Source: Bin16 sp965206315
GTDB lineage: Bacteria; Chloroflexota; Dehalococcoidia; Lucifugimonadales; Australimonadaceae
DNA length: 64,000 nt
Assembly: GCA_965206315.1 (NCBI GenBank)
Contig: OZ242210.1
Span: 868,001-932,000, forward strand
Direction: 5' to 3'
Numbering within the stretch: the stretch's first letter is position 1; every line of letters starts with the position of its first letter. The notes below the pieces were generated by a model that searched no databases, was not told the origin of the DNA, and was given only the letters and a program-made list of their open reading frames with translations. Shown here piece by piece: positions 1 to 7,939 of the stretch. Position numbers and translations under genes: made by a program.

Positions 1-907
1 TCTCTTCGAGATCCGCGACCACCTCTTCCGCAGTCTCGAGGCTGAACTCACGGAACGTGTCCGAGAAGCCCTCCCAGAGCTCCCGGAAGGTCGCCTGAGC
101 ATCGGCCGGAAGGGCATCGAAGGCGGCCTGGTTGAAGATGACGCCAGGTACGTTCTCGCCGAAGAACGGGCGCACGACGTACTGGCTGACCTCGTGCCAG
201 CTGAACGTGAGCGCGCTCTGCGCTCCGCCGCCGAGCACGGCGCCTTCGATAACGCCGCGGTCGAACGCGGTGTAGACGTCGGTGATAGGCATCGCTACGG
301 GGATGCCCTCCAACTCCTCCACGAACGGCTGCACGCTCGGGTAGACCCGCAGGCTCAGGCCAGTGAGGTTCGCGTTGTCGGGCGGGATGGCCTCCTTGAG
401 AACGACACCGTTCCCCACCCCGTTCGGGGTCGGGAAGAAGTAGACGCCCGCGCCGTCGACGTAGTTCTGGTTGATGGCGTCGACGAGGCCGCATGCCTCG
501 CGGTCCGCGTACGGCGCGTTGACGAGGTCGTTCGTCCCCGCGAGGGAGTTGAACTCGGAGTGGTAGAACGGATGCGTGTAGACGAGGTCGTAGATGCCCT
601 CGCGGATGGGGGTGAACTGCTCGAACGCGGGGACGGCGCTGATGTCGGCGACCCAGTCGATCACGATCCGCCCGCCGGACTCCCTTTCCATGTAGGGCTG
701 CAGGATGCCCATGAAGTCCGTTGCGCTCGCGTCCGTGCGCCCCCACGACGTGAGCATGCGCAGCGTGACAGGCTCAGGTTCGGGCGTAGGCGTGGGCGTT
801 GCCGCAGGCGCGGGAGTAGGCGTTGGTTCGTCGTCTCCTCCGCAGCCGACGATACCCAGCGCCATCACGACGAGCAGTGGTAAGACGAGCCAGCGTAGAT
901 ACCTCAT
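1..907 (-). CDS. TRAP transporter substrate-binding lipoprotein (DctP-like), 3' end cut by window
   Basis: The reading frame stays open from an ATG at 905-907 to the window edge, giving about 302 residues without a stop. The start is preceded by an AGGAGAGGG ribosome site. The N-terminus is a lipoprotein signal: hydrophobic stretch, lipobox GIVGC, then a Thr-Pro-rich linker of about 20 residues. The mature part has the DctP fold pattern (LRMLTSWG near the start, a TP-rich tether before it, then F-DRGVIEGAV). DctP proteins bind carboxylates and hand them to TRAP DctQM membrane subunits, which would lie outside this window to the left. The exact ligand is not predictable. A longer frame on the same strand at 48-746 is a shadow. 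Confidence 0.85.
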   Translation of the reverse strand, partial: MRYLRWLVLPLLVVMALGIVGCGGDDEPTPTPAPAATPTPTPEPEPVTLRMLTSWGRTDASATDFMGILQPYMERESGGRIVIDWVADISAVPAFEQFTPIREGIYDLVYTHPFYHSEFNSLAGTNDLVNAPYADREACGLVDAINQNYVDGAGVYFFPTPNGVGNGVVLKEAIPPDNANLTGLSLRVYPSVQPFVEELEGIPVAMPITDVYTAFDRGVIEGAVLGGGAQSALTFSWHEVSQYVVRPFFGENVPGVIFNQAAFDALPADAQATFRELWEGFSDTFREFSLETAEEVVADLEE

Positions 908-1056
908 GGTCCCTCTCCTGTACGAGCCTGTCACTTCAAGAGACATCGACAGGCGGGATAGTACCACAGCAGCAGCCCATGCCGCGCCAATCTCCCGCAT
1001 ATCTGGCTATATGCGTCGATTATCGAAATATGGGATATGGCGTACCCGCGTGGCAG

Positions 1057-1124
1057 ACAAGGGCACCCACAAGGGATGCCCCTACACCAAGCCTGGATTC
1101 CCCGCCTTCGCGGGGATGACGGGG
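1057..1124. repeat. two short palindromic repeats in the 908-1209 gap
   Basis: The 302-base gap between the TRAP lipoprotein and the MFS gene holds no gene that I can support. It contains a GGGCA/TGCCC stem-loop (1061-1081) followed by a family A repeat (1095-1124): ATTCCCCGC, CTTC loop, GCGGGGAT, then GACGGGG. Family A recurs at least seven more times in the window, always as an inverted repeat with the same tail. Confidence 0.85.
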
Positions 1125-1209
1125 TCTGCCTTGACGGTCTCGTGCGGCGGGGACACACTGGCCTTCAGGTTGGCGGGCCGAGGCGCATCGTCGAGCGCGG
1201 CCGCCCAGG

Positions 1210-2466
1210 TTGTGTTCATTGCGCTTTCTTCCAACGGGGCTCTGGCGGCAAGAGACGTTCCTCAAGCTCTGGGCAAGCCAGACGCTCACGCACGGCGGTT
1301 TCCAGATGCAGTACCTCGCGGTGCCGCTGGTGGCGGCGCTCCTTCTGGATGCGACGCCGCTGCAGATGGGCATCCTCGCATCGTTCGGGGGTGCTCCCGC
1401 GATCGTGGTGGGCGTATTCGCGGGCATCTGGATAGACCGCCGGTCGAAGCGGTCCGTGCTCATCGGCGCGGCCTGGGGGAACGCGCTCGCTTTCCTGGTC
1501 ATCGCCGTCTCCGCATGGCTCGGCTTCCTCAGTGTCCCTCTCCTGTTCGCGATCGCATTCGCGCTGGGAGGTCTGCGTTTCATCGTGGACGTCACGTACC
1601 GCGCATTCCTGCCGTCACTCGTGCTGCGCACACAGCTCATCGAGGCCAACAGCAAGCTGGAGGTGGGCCGGTCCGCAACCGAGATCGGAGGCCCAGGTTT
1701 CACGGGGACCCTGATCCAAACCGTATCTGCGCCATTCGCCCTTGTCGTGGGCGCGCTGGCCTACGCCGGTTCGGCGCTGTCGCTCCACCGGATGCGTCCA
1801 CCGACGGATGTCTCGCCGCGGGCAGCCGCGCTGGGCGTCCGCGGCGAGCTGCGCGAGGGCCTGACGTTCGTGATGAAGAGCCCCGTCCTCCGGGGTCTGA
1901 CGATCGCTGCGGCGATGGTCGGCGGGACCAACGCGCTGATCGACGCCGTTGGGCTGCTCTACCTGGTGCGCCAGCTGGACCTCACGCCGGGCCTCATCGG
2001 GCTGATGTTCTCGGTCAGCGGCGTCGGGTGGCTGATCGGGGCCTCACTCGCGAGGCAGACGACGCGAAGGGTCGGGCTCGGCAGGTCCACGGCGGCCGGG
2101 CTGTTCCTTATGACCGCGGGCGACGTGATCATCCCACTGGCGGGCGGACCGCCGACCGTCGTCCTCGTGCTGGTGTCCGGGGGCGCGTTCCTGTTCGGGG
2201 CGGGGCTCGTCACCTACATCATCGCGCGGACGAGCCTGCAGCAGAGCATGACGCCCGACCGCCTGCAGGGGCGGGTGAACGTCGTGCTTAGGATGGCGTT
2301 CCTTGGGGCGATCTCCATCGGAGCGCTGGCGGGCGGAGCGCTCGGTGAGACGATCGGGCTGCGCCCTACCCTGTTCGTCGGGGCCGGGGGCGAACTGCTG
2401 ACGGCCGTGTTCCTGCTGTGGTCGGCGGTGTCGCGGGTGCGTGAGGCGCCGATGAGCGGGGAGTAG
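1210..2466 (+). CDS. MFS transporter (drug/siderophore exporter type)
   Basis: 418 residues with about 12 predicted membrane segments and the major facilitator layout. The N-terminal motif LWASQTLTHGG resembles the first helix of macrolide/enterobactin-exporter-like MFS proteins, and the loop 2-3 motif DRRSKRSVL is the usual charged signature. A cytoplasmic loop near residue 200 separates the two six-helix halves. The assigned start is a TTG without a strong ribosome site. A nearby alternative start is possible, but the conserved helix 1 must be included, so the error is at most a few residues. It stands alone, with repeats on both sides. The substrate is unknown. Confidence 0.85.
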   Translation: MCSLRFLPTGLWRQETFLKLWASQTLTHGGFQMQYLAVPLVAALLLDATPLQMGILASFGGAPAIVVGVFAGIWIDRRSKRSVLIGAAWGNALAFLVIAVSAWLGFLSVPLLFAIAFALGGLRFIVDVTYRAFLPSLVLRTQLIEANSKLEVGRSATEIGGPGFTGTLIQTVSAPFALVVGALAYAGSALSLHRMRPPTDVSPRAAALGVRGELREGLTFVMKSPVLRGLTIAAAMVGGTNALIDAVGLLYLVRQLDLTPGLIGLMFSVSGVGWLIGASLARQTTRRVGLGRSTAAGLFLMTAGDVIIPLAGGPPTVVLVLVSGGAFLFGAGLVTYIIARTSLQQSMTPDRLQGRVNVVLRMAFLGAISIGALAGGALGETIGLRPTLFVGAGGELLTAVFLLWSAVSRVREAPMSGE

Positions 2467-2516
2467 GCATTCCCCGCGTCTCCCGCCAGTTCATCCTCAC
2501 CCACCCACAGGGCTGC

Positions 2517-2545
2517 GGGATTCCCGCTTTCGCGGGAATGACGGG
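2517..2545. repeat. family A palindromic repeat
   Basis: GGGATTCCCGC, TTTC loop, GCGGGAATGACGGG. It lies between the MFS stop and the hrcA promoter and ends only 6 bases before the hrcA -35. Confidence 0.85.
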
Positions 2546-2551
2546 TTCGCG

Positions 2552-2580
2552 TTGACGCACTCTCCTGCCGGTGCTACATT
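2552..2580 (+). promoter_or_regulatory. hrcA promoter (-35 TTGACG, -10 TACATT)
   Basis: TTGACG (2552-2557) and TACATT (2575-2580) are separated by exactly 17 bases, and TGC precedes the -10 (extended -10). The predicted transcript would begin near 2587, leaving a leader of only about 13 bases before the TTG start. Confidence 0.75.
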
Positions 2581-2592
2581 CGGTTGGAGGAG

Positions 2593-2619
2593 TTAGCACT
2601 TGAGCGAGCCGACTGCTAA
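2593..2619 (+). promoter_or_regulatory. CIRCE operator (HrcA binding site) across the hrcA start codon
   Basis: TTAGCACTT, nine-base spacer, GACTGCTAA. The CIRCE consensus is TTAGCACTC-N9-GAGTGCTAA, so 16 of 18 arm positions match and the spacing is exact. The TTG start codon (2600-2602) is inside the element. This placement predicts autorepression of hrcA-dnaJ by HrcA. Confidence 0.9.
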
Positions 2620-3670
2620 TCCGGCGTCACCCGCCCTCAACACCCGCAGGCAAGCGCTGCTGGAGATCATCGTCAGCGACTACATCGAGACGGCGGCGCC
2701 CGTCTCGTCGCAGCAGCTCGCACGACGCTACGAACTGCGCGTCAGCCCCGCGACCATCCGCAACGACATGGCGGAGCTGGAGGAGATGGGCTACATCTCC
2801 CGACCGCACACGTCGGCGGGAGGCGTGCCGTCCGACCCGGGCTACCGCTTCTACGTGGAGCGCGCCGGACAGCGCAACCGCCTGCCCCGCCACTTCCAGG
2901 AGCGCGTGCGCGACGCCATCGACTTCGACGAGGCGGACCCCGCGGTGTGGGCCCGCAGTGCCGCCCGCGTGCTCGCCAGCGCCGTCCACAACCTCGCCAT
3001 CGCCACGACGGTCAAGCGCGCCGTCGCGCGGGTGAAGCAGGTGCAGATCGTGCACCTGCATGATCGCGAGGCGCTCCTCGTAGTGGTGATGCAGGACGCG
3101 CAGCTGCGGCAGCGCATCATCCACCTTGGCTCTGACACGCCGCAGGAAGAGCTTACCCAGGTCGCCAACCGGCTGAACCAGCTCATCGGCGGCATGAGCA
3201 CGGCGGAACTGCGCACGCTGTGGGACTCCGGTGCGGTCGGCGGGCATCTCGTCACAACGGCACTCACGGAGACGATCCGCATCCTGTCCGACGAGGAGCG
3301 CAAGGAGACGCGCGAGCGGTACCTGAACGGCCTGGGGCACATGCTGAGCCAGCCTGAGTTCCAGTCCGGCAGAAGCGCGCAGGACGCCGCCGAGGTGCTG
3401 GACGACGACTCCATCACACGGATCTTCGACGACTCGCCGCGCCCGGCAGAGGTGCGCGTCGTCATCGGCCAGGAGAGCCACGACGAGCACCTGCGCCCCT
3501 ACAGCGTCGTGTACGCGACCTACGGCGCGCCGGACGGGGCGACGGGCGTCATCGGCACGATGGGCCCTACACGCATGGACTACACGCGTTCCATGTCCAG
3601 CGTCCGCTACCTTGCCGCGTTCCTGAGCGAACTCGTGCAGGCACTCGAACCCTCGCCCCAGTGGCAGTAG
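2600..3670 (+). CDS. hrcA: heat-inducible transcription repressor HrcA
   Basis: HrcA binds CIRCE operators and represses chaperone genes; GroEL assists its folding. The protein has 356 residues, normal for the family. The N-terminal winged helix (residues about 12-80) carries PVSSQQLARRYELRVSPATI and the family motif PHTSAG followed by P-D-GYRFYVE. The C-terminal GAF-like region follows. The TTG start is set by the GGAGG ribosome site at 2586-2590 and by the frame reading through the CIRCE right arm. dnaJ follows after 10 bases, so hrcA-dnaJ form an operon. grpE and dnaK, often between them, are absent here. Confidence 0.95.
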   Translation: MSEPTANPASPALNTRRQALLEIIVSDYIETAAPVSSQQLARRYELRVSPATIRNDMAELEEMGYISRPHTSAGGVPSDPGYRFYVERAGQRNRLPRHFQERVRDAIDFDEADPAVWARSAARVLASAVHNLAIATTVKRAVARVKQVQIVHLHDREALLVVVMQDAQLRQRIIHLGSDTPQEELTQVANRLNQLIGGMSTAELRTLWDSGAVGGHLVTTALTETIRILSDEERKETRERYLNGLGHMLSQPEFQSGRSAQDAAEVLDDDSITRIFDDSPRPAEVRVVIGQESHDEHLRPYSVVYATYGAPDGATGVIGTMGPTRMDYTRSMSSVRYLAAFLSELVQALEPSPQWQ

Positions 3671-3680
3671 CCGCGTCCCC

Positions 3681-4760
3681 ATGACCACGAAACGCGATTA
3701 CTACGACGTGCTTGGCGTCAGCGCGCAGGCGTCCGAGGAGGACATCCGCAAGGCGTTCCGCGCGAAGGCGATGGAGTACCACCCGGACCGCAACAAGGCG
3801 AGCGACGCGTCCGAGCGCTTCAAGGAGGTCAACGAGGCGTACCAGGTGCTGAGCGACCCGGAGCGCCGCCAGCAGTACGACCGCTTCGGCCACGCAGGCG
3901 TCCGCAACGGCGCGGGACAGGGCGCAGGGGGCTTCGAGGGCTTCGACATCTTCGGCGGCTTCGGCGACATCTTCGACGCGTTCTTCGGCAGCGGGACGGC
4001 GTCGCGGACACGCCCGCGACAGGGCGAGGACGTGCGCGTGAACGTCAGCGTCACGTTCGAGGAAGCCGCGTTCGGGGTCGAGCGGGAGGTCGAGGTCAAC
4101 CGCACCGAGCAGTGCCCGTCGTGCAAGGGCACGCGCGCCGAGCCGGGAACGCAGCCGGAAACGTGCACGAACTGCAACGGCAGCGGGCGCGTCCGCCGTG
4201 CTCAGCGTTCCATGTTCGGTCAGTTCGTCACCGAGGCCGCGTGCAACGTGTGCGGCGGGGAGGGCCGCCGCATCACGACGCCCTGCACCGACTGCAGGGG
4301 CGCCGGGAACAAGCGCGCGAAGCAGCGCATCGAGGTCTCCATCCCTGCGGGGGTGTACCACGGCGCGCTGCTGGAGCTGCGCGGACAGGGTCACGCGGGG
4401 ATGTTCGGCGGGCCTCCGGGCAGCCTGCTCGTGGGCGTGCAGGTACAGCCGCACGGGTGGTTCAAGCGTCGCGAGAACAGCGCCGACGTGCTGCTGGACC
4501 TGAACGTCACCTTCCCCGGCGCAGCGCTCGGCATCGAGATGGAGGTGCCGACACTCGACGGGATGGACAAGATCAAAGTGCCCGCCGGGATACAGTCCGG
4601 CGAGGTGCTGCGCATGAGAGGCAAGGGCATCCCGCACCTCGGACGCGAGGGGCGTCGCGGGGACCAGCTCGTGACCGTCCGCGTGCAGACGCCGGACAAG
4701 CTGTCCAAGGAGCAGAAGAAGCTGCTGGAGGAGCTCCAGCGCTCCTTCGAGAAGAGGTAG
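3681..4760 (+). CDS. dnaJ: chaperone protein DnaJ (type I, with zinc fingers)
   Basis: DnaJ is the co-chaperone that stimulates the DnaK ATPase and presents unfolded substrates. 359 residues in the full type I order: J domain (residues 5-70) with the invariant HPD in YHPDRNK; Gly/Phe-rich linker (about 75-110); four CxxCxGxG-type zinc repeats (CPSCKGTR, CTNCNGSG, CNVCGGEG, CTDCRGAG; the first has T instead of G at one position); then the C-terminal substrate-binding barrel (CTD I/II) with VPTLDG and LRMRGKGIP. It is the second gene of the hrcA operon and should share CIRCE control. Confidence 0.96.
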   Translation: MTTKRDYYDVLGVSAQASEEDIRKAFRAKAMEYHPDRNKASDASERFKEVNEAYQVLSDPERRQQYDRFGHAGVRNGAGQGAGGFEGFDIFGGFGDIFDAFFGSGTASRTRPRQGEDVRVNVSVTFEEAAFGVEREVEVNRTEQCPSCKGTRAEPGTQPETCTNCNGSGRVRRAQRSMFGQFVTEAACNVCGGEGRRITTPCTDCRGAGNKRAKQRIEVSIPAGVYHGALLELRGQGHAGMFGGPPGSLLVGVQVQPHGWFKRRENSADVLLDLNVTFPGAALGIEMEVPTLDGMDKIKVPAGIQSGEVLRMRGKGIPHLGREGRRGDQLVTVRVQTPDKLSKEQKKLLEELQRSFEKR

Positions 4761-4795
4761 GGGGCTTCTGCGCGGTGTGCGCTGACGCGCACTCC

Positions 4796-4822
4796 GGATT
4801 CCCGCCTCCGCGGGAATGATGG
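4796..4822. repeat. family A palindromic repeat
   Basis: GGATTCCCGC, CTCC loop, GCGGGAATGATGG, followed by a partial second right arm (GCGGGAATGACGAGG, about 4829-4843). It sits in the 103-base gap between dnaJ and prmA. Confidence 0.8.
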
Positions 4823-4863
4823 AAGGGGCGCGGGAATGACGAGGTCCTCGACGAGGTTGGTTA

Positions 4864-5784
4864 TTGGCTGAGCACCCCTGGCTGGAACTGAAGATTCGCG
4901 TGCCGTTCGAGTTCGTTGAGCCGGTGGCGGAGCTGTTCCGTCGTTACGGCAAGGGCGGCGTCGCGATCGAGGAGGCAGGCGGCTGGAACCCGGACGAAGG
5001 CGAGTCGCCCCCGGAGCGGCAGAGCGCCGTGCTCCGCACGTACATGCCGCAGACGCCCGGGTACCGCAGGAACCGTGAGATCGTCCACATCGGCATCCAA
5101 CTCGTCGGCAAGCTGACCGACCTGCCGGAGCTGGAAGAGCGCGAGATACTGGAGCGGGAGTGGGAGGACGCGTGGAAGGCGCACTTCACGCCGCTCCGCA
5201 TCGGCAAGCGCCTGCTCGTGCAGCCACCCTGGCTTCGCGAAGAGGCGGGGCCGGGCGACGTGGTCATCGAGATCGACCCCGGACTCGCGTTCGGGACGGG
5301 CCACCACCCGACGACGAACCGTACGCTGGAGTGCATGGAGCGGTTGATGCGCCCCGGCCTGCACGTGCTTGACGTGGGCTCAGGCTCCGGCATCCTCAGC
5401 ATCGGCGCAGCGAAACTGGGCGCTGCCCGCGTGCTGGGCGTCGAGATAGACCGCGTCGCGCTCAAGGCGGGGCGCGTCAACGTGCGCTCGAACGGCGTCT
5501 CGGGTCGCGTCCGGTTCTATGCCGGGACGCTCCCGAACGAGAAGATAGCTGGCGGGTGGGCGGAACTGCTGCTCGCGAACGTCAACTCGGTGGCGCTGGC
5601 GAACCTCGCGCCGGAGCTGCGGCGCGCGCTCGCGCCGGACGGCCGGCTGGTCGCCGCGGGCATCCTGCAGGAGCGGCGTCAGCAGGTCGTGGATGCGTTC
5701 GCCGCCGCGGGGCTGGGGTTCGTCGAGGAGCACCACGATGGCGACTGGGTGACGTTCGTGTGCGCCCACGCCCCCTCACCCTAA
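4864..5784 (+). CDS. prmA: ribosomal protein L11 methyltransferase
   Basis: PrmA trimethylates ribosomal protein L11 using S-adenosylmethionine. 306 residues. The N-terminal substrate-recognition part opens with WLELKIRVP; the Rossmann methyltransferase domain has the SAM-binding motif LDVGSGSGILSI and then VLGVEID. IDPGLAFGTGHHPTT is the classic PrmA signature just before it. The start is a TTG at 4864. It is downstream of hrcA-dnaJ, an arrangement also seen in other bacteria, but a repeat separates it. The last codons and the TAA stop lie inside a family B repeat (5773-5807). Confidence 0.94.
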   Translation: MAEHPWLELKIRVPFEFVEPVAELFRRYGKGGVAIEEAGGWNPDEGESPPERQSAVLRTYMPQTPGYRRNREIVHIGIQLVGKLTDLPELEEREILEREWEDAWKAHFTPLRIGKRLLVQPPWLREEAGPGDVVIEIDPGLAFGTGHHPTTNRTLECMERLMRPGLHVLDVGSGSGILSIGAAKLGAARVLGVEIDRVALKAGRVNVRSNGVSGRVRFYAGTLPNEKIAGGWAELLLANVNSVALANLAPELRRALAPDGRLVAAGILQERRQQVVDAFAAAGLGFVEEHHDGDWVTFVCAHAPSP

Positions 5785-5807
5785 CCCTATCCTCTCAAGG
5801 GAGAGGG
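5773..5807. repeat. family B palindromic repeat overlapping the prmA stop codon
   Basis: CCCTCACCCTAACCCTATCC then TCTCAAGGGAGAGGG. Family B copies share CCCTCACCC-A-CCCTCTCCC and the closing GGGAGAGGG. The TAA of CCCTAACCC is the in-frame stop of prmA. Confidence 0.85.
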
Positions 5808-5821
5808 AATCGGACCCGGGA

Positions 5822-7939
5822 TCAGGCGCGGGTGGCGACGGAGCCGTCCTGCAGGCGTGCCAACTCTTCGAGCGGGATGTGGCAGTGGATCTCGTGCGTC
5901 GGCGAGCCGGGCGAGGTCTGCATCGGTGGCGGGGTGTTGTCGCAGACGTCTCCGAGTTTGCGGGGGCAGCGGGATGCGAAGAAGCAGCCCTTGAACTGCT
6001 CGTGCTGCTTCGGCACCGAGCCGCCCAGGCGTATCGGCGTCGGGATGGCGTCCGGGTCGGGCACCGGCGCCGCAGACAGCAGCGCCTCCGTATACGGGTG
6101 CGACGGGGTGGAGAGCACGTCCTCTGCGGGGCCGGACTCGGCCACGTGGCCTGCATAGAGCACGACGATCTCGTCGGAGACGTAGCGCACGACGCCGAGG
6201 TCGTGGGAGATGAAGACGTAGGACGTTCCCTTCTCGCGCTGGTGGTCTTCCAACAGGTTGAGCACCTGCGCCTGGACCGAGACGTCGAGCGCGGAGACGG
6301 GCTCGTCTGCCACGATGAGCTCCGGGTCGCCGGCGAAGGCAGCCGCCAGCGCCACGCGCTGCTGCTGCCCGCCGCTGAGCTGCAGCGGCTGGCGGTCCAT
6401 GTAGGAGGCGTCGAGGCCAACGGACTCCAACAGCTCGCAGGCCCGCTCCTCGCGCTCGCTGGCGCTCATCTCGGTGAACTTCTGCAGCGGACGCAGGATG
6501 TTGTGACGAACGGGGAGTTTCGGGTTGAGCGAGGAGGTGGGGTTCTGGAAGACCATCCGGAGCGAGGCCTTCTGGTCCGGCTTCCGCTCGTCGGCCTCTG
6601 CCGGCAGGTCCTCTCCGCGCAGTTCGAGGTCGCCGCTGTCGCGCGGCACGAGGCCCACGATGCTGCGGGCGACGGTGCTCTTGCCGGAGCCGCTCTCGCC
6701 GACGATGCCGACGGTGCGTCCGGCGCCGACGTTGAAGTCGACGTTCTCCACGGCGCGAACGGGGGGCTTCACCTTCGGGCCGAAGAAGAGGTACTTCCGC
6801 TGCCACTTGCCGTAGACGCGGTGCAGTCCCTTGACGGTCAAGGTCGGCTCCTTGCCGTTCTCGTGCGGGGCCTCCCGCTCGACGGACTCGTCCCAGAGGT
6901 CAGTGCTGACGTCGTCGGGGTAGAAACAGCGCGACTCGTGGGAGTCGCTCACCGAGGCCGGGTGCGGGGCCTCGCTGGTGCAGCGATCAGTCGCCATGGG
7001 GCAGCGGTCGGAGAACAGACACATGCCGGGGTCGGCCTGGGCGCTGGGGAAAACGGAGCCCTGGATGCTCTGGAGCCGCGTGACCGCTCCCGTGTCGGCG
7101 ACCGGCTTGGGGACGCAGCTGAGCAGCCCCACGGTGTACGGGTGCCGGGGGTCCTTGAACAGGTCCCGCACCGGCGCTTCCTCCACCGTCTGGCCGGCGT
7201 ACATCACCACGACACGGTCCGCGATGCGGGCAACGACGCCCAGGTTGTGGCTGACATAGAGGATGCCGGCATTCACGCGGCCCTTGAGGTCGGCCACGAG
7301 GTCGAGAATGGTGGCCTCTGTGGTGACGTCCAATCCGGTCGTTGGCTCGTCCATCAACAGGAGGTCGGGGTCGCACGCGAGGGCCATGGCGATGACGATG
7401 CGCTGCTGCTGGCCTCCGCTGAGCTGATGAGGGTAACTCTCAGCGATCCGCTCGGGGTCGGGCAGACCGACGCTCTCTATCAGCTCCACCATGCGCTCGG
7501 CGGCCTGCGAGGCGTCGAGGGTCAGGTGCTCGCTGATGGCCTCCAATATCTGGGAGCCGACCTTCATGGTGGGGTTCAGCGCAAGGGCCGGGTCCTGGTA
7601 GACCATCGCGATGCGGTTTCCGCGCAGCGCGCGGAGCTCGGCTGGCCCGAACTCGGCCATGTCCTGGCCATCGAGGTAGACCGCTCCACCCACCTCCGGC
7701 TCACCGGGCAGGTAGCCCATGATGGCGTAAGCCATGGTGGACTTGCCGCAGCCCGACTCGCCCACGAGGCCGACGACCTCGCCGCGCTTGATCTCGAACG
7801 AGGCATCGCGCACGGCGTGCACCGCTCCGGTGGGCGTGAAGAAGGTGACCGAGAGTCCGTCCACCTTCAGCAGGGGCTGGTCCGCGTCAGCGATCCGGGC
7901 GGTTGCAGTGTCGAGTGTGGATGTGATCGTGGTGGCCAT
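5822..7939 (-). CDS. fused double ATPase of a peptide ABC importer (OppD-OppF in one chain)
   Basis: Energises a dipeptide/oligopeptide ABC importer. 705 residues with two complete nucleotide-binding domains. Half 1: Walker A GESGCGKST, signature LSGGQQQR, Walker B LLLMDEPTTGLD. Half 2: Walker A GESGSGKST, signature LSGGQQQR, Walker B LIVADEPVSALD. Each half ends with the oligopeptide-transporter C-terminal segment (cysteine-bearing CLFSDRCP and CFFASRCP), typical of OppD and OppF. The start ATG at 7939 shares one base with the permease stop (TAATG), so translation is coupled. The longer frame to 8047 runs into the permease gene and is rejected. Confidence 0.93.
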   Translation of the reverse strand: MATTITSTLDTATARIADADQPLLKVDGLSVTFFTPTGAVHAVRDASFEIKRGEVVGLVGESGCGKSTMAYAIMGYLPGEPEVGGAVYLDGQDMAEFGPAELRALRGNRIAMVYQDPALALNPTMKVGSQILEAISEHLTLDASQAAERMVELIESVGLPDPERIAESYPHQLSGGQQQRIVIAMALACDPDLLLMDEPTTGLDVTTEATILDLVADLKGRVNAGILYVSHNLGVVARIADRVVVMYAGQTVEEAPVRDLFKDPRHPYTVGLLSCVPKPVADTGAVTRLQSIQGSVFPSAQADPGMCLFSDRCPMATDRCTSEAPHPASVSDSHESRCFYPDDVSTDLWDESVEREAPHENGKEPTLTVKGLHRVYGKWQRKYLFFGPKVKPPVRAVENVDFNVGAGRTVGIVGESGSGKSTVARSIVGLVPRDSGDLELRGEDLPAEADERKPDQKASLRMVFQNPTSSLNPKLPVRHNILRPLQKFTEMSASEREERACELLESVGLDASYMDRQPLQLSGGQQQRVALAAAFAGDPELIVADEPVSALDVSVQAQVLNLLEDHQREKGTSYVFISHDLGVVRYVSDEIVVLYAGHVAESGPAEDVLSTPSHPYTEALLSAAPVPDPDAIPTPIRLGGSVPKQHEQFKGCFFASRCPRKLGDVCDNTPPPMQTSPGSPTHEIHCHIPLEELARLQDGSVATRA

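Noticed and set aside
908..2599. Palindromic repeats as rho-independent terminators
   Set aside because: The stems are followed by GACGGG-type tails without T-runs, and copies occur inside genes and leaders; they are better called mobile repeats.
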